Of a stretch of DNA of 64,000 nucleotides, positions 58,666 through 64,000 are shown in pieces; position 1 is the stretch's first letter; every line of letters begins with the position of its first letter. Made by a program: the position numbers and the translations under genes. This DNA is from Homarus americanus (Eukaryota > Arthropoda > Malacostraca > Decapoda > Nephropidae), in the NCBI RefSeq assembly GCF_018991925.1, contig NW_024756914.1, positions 7,845,127-7,909,126 on the forward strand. Direction: 5' to 3'. The notes beneath the pieces were generated by a model that did not search any database, had not been told where the DNA came from, and was given only the letters and a program-made list of their open reading frames with translations.

Positions 58666-60955
58666 CAGTATAGTCTCGTTTTACATGGTCAATTAAACCC
58701 ATGGAGGTCCGCGTATAACGCTAAACGCGTAAACGAAATAACAGAACATATGGGATTAATTGAAATAGAGACTGGGCTGACCCCCAGACTACCCTTTTTT
58801 CCGACACAATACGTACGTTGCAGTAAAAATAACATCTTAATTTTATGATGGTATGCACACACAATTATTATATAAGAGAAATATCAATAATATTAGGTTT
58901 TTTAACACTGACGTTAGTAGAAGAGATGGCTGGGCACACAGAGATGGGGGGCTGGTTCTGAGGCAGAGGGCAGATTAGTGGCCCTCACCTGTATCACTTG
59001 TATCACCTGTATCACTATCCACCACAGAGGCTAGCAGGCCCTCCTTGTCAAACCCCTCAAAATCCATATCCTCACTATCACTATCACTATCACTGACTTG
59101 GGCTGGCTGTGGCTGTGGTGGGTTGCGGGTGAAGAACTCGGTAATGTTTCATTGACGGCTAGCATTGATGTGGTCGTGATACATCTGGACATACGGCTCC
59201 ACAGATTTCAACAGAAGGTTATTTGACACTTTATAGCGCTGATTGACTGGGTCATTGGCAAGGATGAGCTTGATTTTCTCAGCAAACTCGATGACCTCCT
59301 TCACATCACCATGTGTTAGTTTCTGTTCTTGCTCTTCCTTAACACCTGGCTATTCACTGACGTCATCATCTTCCAACATCTCGTTGGCAATCACCTCAGG
59401 TTGCCTGATTACCTCCAGGATGTCGTCGTTGGTGGTCTCGGAGAAGCCTGCAGCTCTAACACTTTGTGCAGCCTCTCTTGCAATGTCCAATACCACAGCA
59501 ACAGACTGAGCCTCACCAGCCACCGCTTGAAACTGTCTCCCACCTGGGATACCCTCCAACACATGCCGCCAAGCGTGACGAATTGTTGCCACAGACAGCT
59601 ACCTCCATGCCTCCACCAAGATATCAACAGCTTTCTTGACGTTAAACAGTTTCCAGAACTGCTTGACTCGCACTTCATGGTCCGCCAAATCTTGTTCTGG
59701 ATCCTCGTCCTCGCTCTCGCTATCGATGCCACTCAGAAGGTTCTGCAATTCATCCTTGGTGTTGGTGAAGTCGTTCAGGAGCCGAAACTGCTTTGCGGAG
59801 AAAGCAGCCTTAATGTTGCATATCAACTCCTGATCCATGGGCTGGATTAACGACGTAGTGTTAGGGGGAAGGAAGACCACTTTTACATTGGGGTGACGAT
59901 CCAGCAATATGGGCGAGTGTCCTGGTGCATTGTCAAGGAGCAACAAAATGTTGAATGGAACATTATGTTGCTTGCAGAATTTCTTCACATCAGGAACAAA
60001 ACAGTTGTCAAACCAGGAGAGGGACAGACTAGTGAACATCCACACCATCCCTGAGGTTAGCCAATGGACATTTAACTTGCTCATGTCCATATTTTTGTAG
60101 GCATGCGGCTTGTGGGCTTTGTGGATCACAGACAACTTCAGCTTACAAGTGCCGGGGCATTGGTGGTGAACAGGACGGTGATGCGCTCCTTCTGCAACTT
60201 CCGGCCCCGACACTTGCTCGCAGACTTGACTACGAAGGTCTTGGATGGCAATTTCTTCCAAAACAACCCGGATTCATCCTTGTTGAACACTTGGTCGTTG
60301 GTGTACTGTCCTTCCTCCATAATTTCTCGTAAGAATGGGGGGAAATTCATGGCGGCAGTCCGGTCAGCACTTGCTAATTCACCAACAATTTTGACGTTCG
60401 TGATTTTATTACGACGTTTGAAACCTTGCAGCCACCCAGCGGAAGCAATGAAGGGTTTGGGCTCTGCAACTTCCATTTTTCTAGCCACTAATAGGTACAA
60501 TTCTCTCGCATAGTCTTGCACTGCCCGCGTGTCGACCGCCATGTTCCTTCTTGAATGACGAATCAAGTACCTGACCAATAAACTTTCAGTCTTGAGCAGC
60601 ACCTTATTGTGCCAATATTTCACCATCCATGCACCTGCAGATTTTGTGATGCTCATGTGTTCTTTGATCTTGCCGGCATCCTTCTTGATGGTGCGGATCG
60701 TCGATTCATTAACTTCATATTGTCGGGCGAGATCCACCTGTCTTGTTCCTTTCTCTAACTCCTGGACGATTTTGTACTTCACTTCATAGCTTAAGGCGCG
60801 TCGTACCTTCTTGGGCTTCGGCCGGCTTGGGCCAGGTAGTTCAAGGTTTCTCGGGGGTGGTGGGGTCCAGCAGAAGCCATTGTTGAGCAGATTAGCGGGC
60901 AAGAGGGAGCACTGTATACGCAGAGATGGAGGACAATGGGACTGACGCTTCTAAG
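58666..60955 (-). mobile_element. Tigger element, broken, interrupted by Ty3/gypsy
   Basis: The left terminal repeat is CAGTATAGTCTCGTTTTACATG at 58666 after TA, in the family of the MITE at 3035-4279. The transposase lies on the minus strand up to about 60902. At 60955 the sequence stops at the start of a Ty3/gypsy LTR, so the other terminal repeat is expected right of the window. Confidence 0.8.
58985..60902 (-). pseudogene. Tigger/pogo-class transposase, frameshifted
   Basis: On the minus strand 60902-60138 encodes the helix-turn-helix (SYEVKYKIVQELEKGTRQ) and CENP-B domain (WLQGFKRRNK), then the first catalytic aspartate (FNKDESGLFWKKL). A 1-base shift near 60150 (in NAPALVS versus NASGTCK of the intact copy) moves the reading to 60261-59599, with LLDNAPGHSPILL and QPMDQELI. 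A TAG near 59598 and further lesions follow before 59592-59350, and the acidic C-terminal tail reaches about 58985. All three catalytic aspartates remain but the frame is lost. It is clearly related to, but a different family from, the intact copy at 5873. Confidence 0.85.
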
Positions 60956-61287
60956 TGTATGTATATTATGTATGCTGTATGTATATTATGTATGTATATT
61001 ATGTATGTGCTCCATTTATATACACTATTTATTCAGCCTAGCTAGCAGCGTGTGGCAATGTATTTACCATGTCCCACACGCTTAATTAATGTGCCTGGCG
61101 ACATATGGCAGCTGTTAATGTATCACTTGCCACATGTCGCCTAAAGGCTAGTTGACCCCCATACAGAGTAAGGAGCACCACCTCCCTTGTGTACATATTT
61201 GTTTATCCAGTAAATAGAACCTACGAAAACTCTACAGGTGTTTGTGTTTGCTCCTGTAGATAGAACTTGATACCCAGAACACATGCA
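60956..61287 (+). repeat. 5' LTR of the well-preserved Ty3/gypsy element
   Basis: 332 bp, beginning TGTATGTATATTATG and ending CACATGCA. It matches the minus-strand LTR at 39189-39511. Confidence 0.8.
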
Positions 61288-61305
61288 TGGTGCAGTGTGT
61301 CATTA
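61288..61305 (+). promoter_or_regulatory. Primer-binding site
   Basis: TGGTGCAGTGTGTCATTA directly follows the LTR end, parallel to TGGCGCAGTGTGTAGG at 28429 in the relative. Confidence 0.65.
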
Positions 61306-61819
61306 TACTGGACCATTATACAAGTGAAGTGTAAAGTTTGTGGCAAGACCGGCTTATGGATCCCTGCTCTGTGTCAACCACCGCTAATGGCCGTCTCTTC
61401 AAAGAATTTATAGCAACTTTGAGCAGTGTCAGTGACAGTGATTTTCTGTGAAGTGTATAGTGCATTGTGTGTTTAGTGCCATAACTGTGTGACCTTGTTC
61501 TAAAGGATTCCCAAGGTAAAAGGCATGTTCTGGGCATTTGTAAGGAGTAAAGTTCAGTGCATCCTCCTCTCGCCATGTCCAGAGGGTGACTGACTGTGGG
61601 TCGTCGCCTCCACCCCCTCACAGCAAGATACTGCCCGAGACGCGCACACACACACACACGTACGAACACACTGACTGCAGCCATTCCTTTATATATATTT
61701 TATATATATATAATCTACTTATCTGTGCATTTAATTGATTTTTTTGTCTCAGATCTTGTTGATACGACGGGCTGACTGGTCAACACTGATTTAAGACACA
61801 GTACACAGATTAAGTTATT

Positions 61820-64000
61820 ATGTCTCGTGCCTTAAGCAGTCGTGGAGCCAACGCCTGGATGAGTCAGCTGGATGACAGCTCGGCAGAGATGGACGACCAG
61901 GTTGAACAGGACGCTCCAGCTCCCACCACATCGCGCAGCCCTTCACCTCGATCTCCAGCGTTGTCTTCAGAGATAATTGCTTTAATGAAGTTCATGAGGG
62001 ATGAAAGGCGCGAGGACGAAGCTAACAGACTTGTGGAGGCAGAGAGAGACCACCAACGGAGATTGGAAGACAGTGCACGGTTTGAAGCTTTGATATATCG
62101 CCTCACTGTTAACCAAGCCCCTGGCTCTAACACTGCCTCGGTATCGACTGGTTCGGATGCCTCATCAACGCTTTCTTCACGTCCCCCAGCCCCACCTAAA
62201 GTGGCTGCTCAAACACCGCCCATCTTGAAGCCTGATGTGAATTTCCAGACTTTTCGTGAATGGCGGCGACGGTGGATTGATTATGCTACAATGGTGGATC
62301 TCCAGAGTTTGTCACAGCCTAAACAACTTATTCAGCTGCGTATGTGCCTCTCCTTGGAAACTCAGCGTGTCTTGGAATATACGTTGCAGGTACCTTCGAC
62401 CTCTTCGTTGTCTGTAGAGGAGGTACTGGACATTCTACAACAGCACATCAAAGGGCAGCGGAATGAAGCTCTACGCAGGAGGGAATTGTTTAGCTCCAGA
62501 CAGATGGAGGGCGAGACTTTTGATGCCTTTTATGTACGACTCAAGAGAGCCTCAGAAGAGGTAGATATATGCCCAGGTAACCACCAGCAGTGCGAGGAGA
62601 CCCAGTTGAAGCAGGTGATCCTGATGGGTGTTAAGGACGAGGAGCTTGTCCAACGCCTCACCTCCCTCAACTCTTCCTCTTCTCTTAAGGATGTGTTGAC
62701 GATATGTCGCTCCTATGAGGCTGCCAGGTGTGCCACCTCTGCCATCCGAGCTCCCCCTACAGCTGTACGTGCTGTGTCCCGGTACAAGAAGGACAAGAAG
62801 TCTACCCCAACGCCTTCGCCCACCACGCCCACGCCCGGCTCCTTTTGTAACAACTGTGGTAAGCAGCAAGGAACACAGGTGTGTCCAGCTGCTGAGTCTA
62901 CCTGCAACAGTTGTGACCGTAAGGGCCACTGGTCACTCACAGTATGGTGCCCAGCCAAACACTACGACAAGTGTTGCCCTACCAACAAACCCAAGGGACA
63001 GCGTCGGCGGAAGCAGCAGCGCCCTTCCACCAGTGAGGGCCGCCCACAGTCTTCCAATCAGAAGCATGACGACCCTGGACAATGCTCGAGCCATATTAGG
63101 AATGTGTGCTCCCCCTCGCGTCCCAGGACCAAAGTCCCCCAGCACATCAGTGTCATCGTGACCTACGGCAGTGTGTCATCCCGTCTTCAGATGTTGCCCG
63201 ACACCGGCGCTGATGCTACAGTCATCGGTCCCCAGCATTTGCAATGCTTGGGGCTCTCTCCAAGTGATCTAGGACCGCCAGCCAAGGATCTCCGCTTCAC
63301 GGCAGATGGTTCACAGATGGCCCCAGCCCTAGGTTCACTCCAAGCACAGGTCACCTTTGGCAACAGGTCGTGTCAAGCCTGGATTGATGTGCATAACGGT
63401 GTCCCGACTCCTTTGCTGTCCTACAGACATTGTCAAGAGTTGGCCATCATCTCCCAGGGCTTCCCCAAACCTATTCTCGAGGTAAAACAAGCCAACAGGG
63501 TGCACGAAGGGAGCAGCAACTACCCTGCTGCCGCCCTACCCCTACCTCTTGCCAGTGACACCTCTCCATCGGATGCTCGGAAGTGCTTCCTGAAGGAATT
63601 CAGCGACGTTCTGGTGACCAAGTCCGCTCTGGAATCCAAGCCTCTGAAGAAGATGGTAGGCCTCCCCATGAGGATCCACTTGAGGGACGACGCGAAGCCC
63701 TTCGCTATGTACACCCCTCGACTGGTCCCCCTGGCCTTCCGCAAGGCGGTCAAAAACGAGCTGGACTCCATGGTTGCCCAAGAAATTATTGCACCAGCCG
63801 GTGATGACCAATCTCCGTGGTGTCACCCTATGGTAGTCGTCGCAAAACCCAAAGGTGGTGTTCAGATCACCACTGACCTCTCCAAGCTCAACAGCCAGGT
63901 GTCTCGTCCTGCCCACCCTTCTCCCACGCCCTTTGCAGCTATACGCAGTGTGAACCCGAAGGCGCGCTTCTTCACGACGATGGACGCCCTGTGTGGATAC
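61820..64000 (+). CDS. Ty3/gypsy gag-pol polyprotein, open to the window edge (partial)
   Basis: ATG 61820 opens 727 codons with no stop or frameshift before the window ends. Residues about 50-95 are a charged coiled-coil-like segment. About 140-250 is a capsid-like region (FREWRRRWIDYATM, then FDAFYVRLKRASEEVD). Zinc knuckles begin at residue 343 (CNNCGKQQGTQVC) and 362 (CNSCDRKGHWSLTVWC); a third is shortened to YDKCC. The protease active site DTGADATVIG has its aspartate at about residue 461. The RT begins around residue 620 (LDSMVAQEIIAPAGDDQSPW, KPKGGVQITTDLSKLN, FFTTMDALCGY). Gag and pol are fused in one frame, so no frameshift signal is needed. The catalytic residues visible are intact, and this copy is the likely helper for the deleted relatives. 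Confidence 0.92.
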   Translation, partial: MSRALSSRGANAWMSQLDDSSAEMDDQVEQDAPAPTTSRSPSPRSPALSSEIIALMKFMRDERREDEANRLVEAERDHQRRLEDSARFEALIYRLTVNQAPGSNTASVSTGSDASSTLSSRPPAPPKVAAQTPPILKPDVNFQTFREWRRRWIDYATMVDLQSLSQPKQLIQLRMCLSLETQRVLEYTLQVPSTSSLSVEEVLDILQQHIKGQRNEALRRRELFSSRQMEGETFDAFYVRLKRASEEVDICPGNHQQCEETQLKQVILMGVKDEELVQRLTSLNSSSSLKDVLTICRSYEAARCATSAIRAPPTAVRAVSRYKKDKKSTPTPSPTTPTPGSFCNNCGKQQGTQVCPAAESTCNSCDRKGHWSLTVWCPAKHYDKCCPTNKPKGQRRRKQQRPSTSEGRPQSSNQKHDDPGQCSSHIRNVCSPSRPRTKVPQHISVIVTYGSVSSRLQMLPDTGADATVIGPQHLQCLGLSPSDLGPPAKDLRFTADGSQMAPALGSLQAQVTFGNRSCQAWIDVHNGVPTPLLSYRHCQELAIISQGFPKPILEVKQANRVHEGSSNYPAAALPLPLASDTSPSDARKCFLKEFSDVLVTKSALESKPLKKMVGLPMRIHLRDDAKPFAMYTPRLVPLAFRKAVKNELDSMVAQEIIAPAGDDQSPWCHPMVVVAKPKGGVQITTDLSKLNSQVSRPAHPSPTPFAAIRSVNPKARFFTTMDALCGY

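Larger units (their letters stand above)
60956..64000 (+). mobile_element. Ty3/gypsy retrotransposon, well preserved, runs off the window
   Basis: It consists of a 5' LTR (60956-61287), a primer-binding site, a 0.5-kb leader and a gag-pol frame open to the last base. It is inserted in the Tigger copy at 58666; the 4 bp to its left are TAAG, so TAAG is predicted beyond its 3' LTR. The copies at 28141 and 39189 are deleted relatives. Confidence 0.9.

Overview
The window looks like a transposon-crowded stretch of an invertebrate nuclear genome, most likely an arthropod and possibly a decapod crustacean. The clues are long (TA)n, (TTA)n and (CAGTA)n microsatellites, many Tigger/pogo elements, Jockey-type LINEs, Ty3/gypsy and BEL/Pao retrotransposons (one carrying an insect-errantivirus-like envelope gene), and an intron-split host gene. 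The species assignment is inference. No bacterial operon, organellar gene or CRISPR array was seen.

Only one host gene is supported: the last two coding exons of a TTC5 (Strap) orthologue on the + strand (11472-11672 and 12871-12990), joined in phase 0 by an intron with GT-AG ends. The earlier exons must lie left of the window. Everything else that codes is transposon-derived.

Layout. 1-11.2 kb: Tigger/pogo debris, two non-autonomous Tigger derivatives that share one AT-rich/G-rich tandem repeat, a hAT MITE with perfect 8-bp target duplication, an apparently intact Tigger element (641-codon transposase, DD32D), a tandem array of a tRNA-derived SINE, and a decayed Jockey-type LINE. 11.5-13.4 kb: TTC5 3' end. 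13.4-20.6 kb: MITEs, a second hAT MITE copy, solo LTRs, and a short LTR element nested in an older opposite-strand LTR. 20.7-26.7 kb: an LTR-internal-LTR-internal-LTR multimer bounded by a perfect 5-bp duplication.

27.1-58.0 kb is best read as one BEL/Pao retrotransposon split by nested insertions. Its LTRs lie at ~27.09 and ~57.6 kb, its gag at 34.6-36.3 kb and the end of its pol at 53.9-55.7 kb. Inside it sit: (a) a young, internally deleted Ty3/gypsy element (28141-34264) which itself holds a DNA transposon of a superfamily I could not assign (28879-31899); (b) LINE pieces; (c) a second deleted Ty3/gypsy on the minus strand (39.2-41.7 kb); (d) a ~10-kb envelope-bearing Ty3/gypsy provirus (43635-53680) with its own insertions.

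58.7-60.95 kb holds a broken Tigger copy interrupted by a Ty3/gypsy element (60956 onward). The gag-pol frame of that element is open from 61820 to the window edge (727 codons without a stop); it is the best-preserved retroelement coding region here. No unknown defence-type system is evident. The most unusual items are the tri-LTR multimer, the unassigned transposon, the shared filler repeat in two Tigger families, and repeated in-frame protease-integrase fusions.
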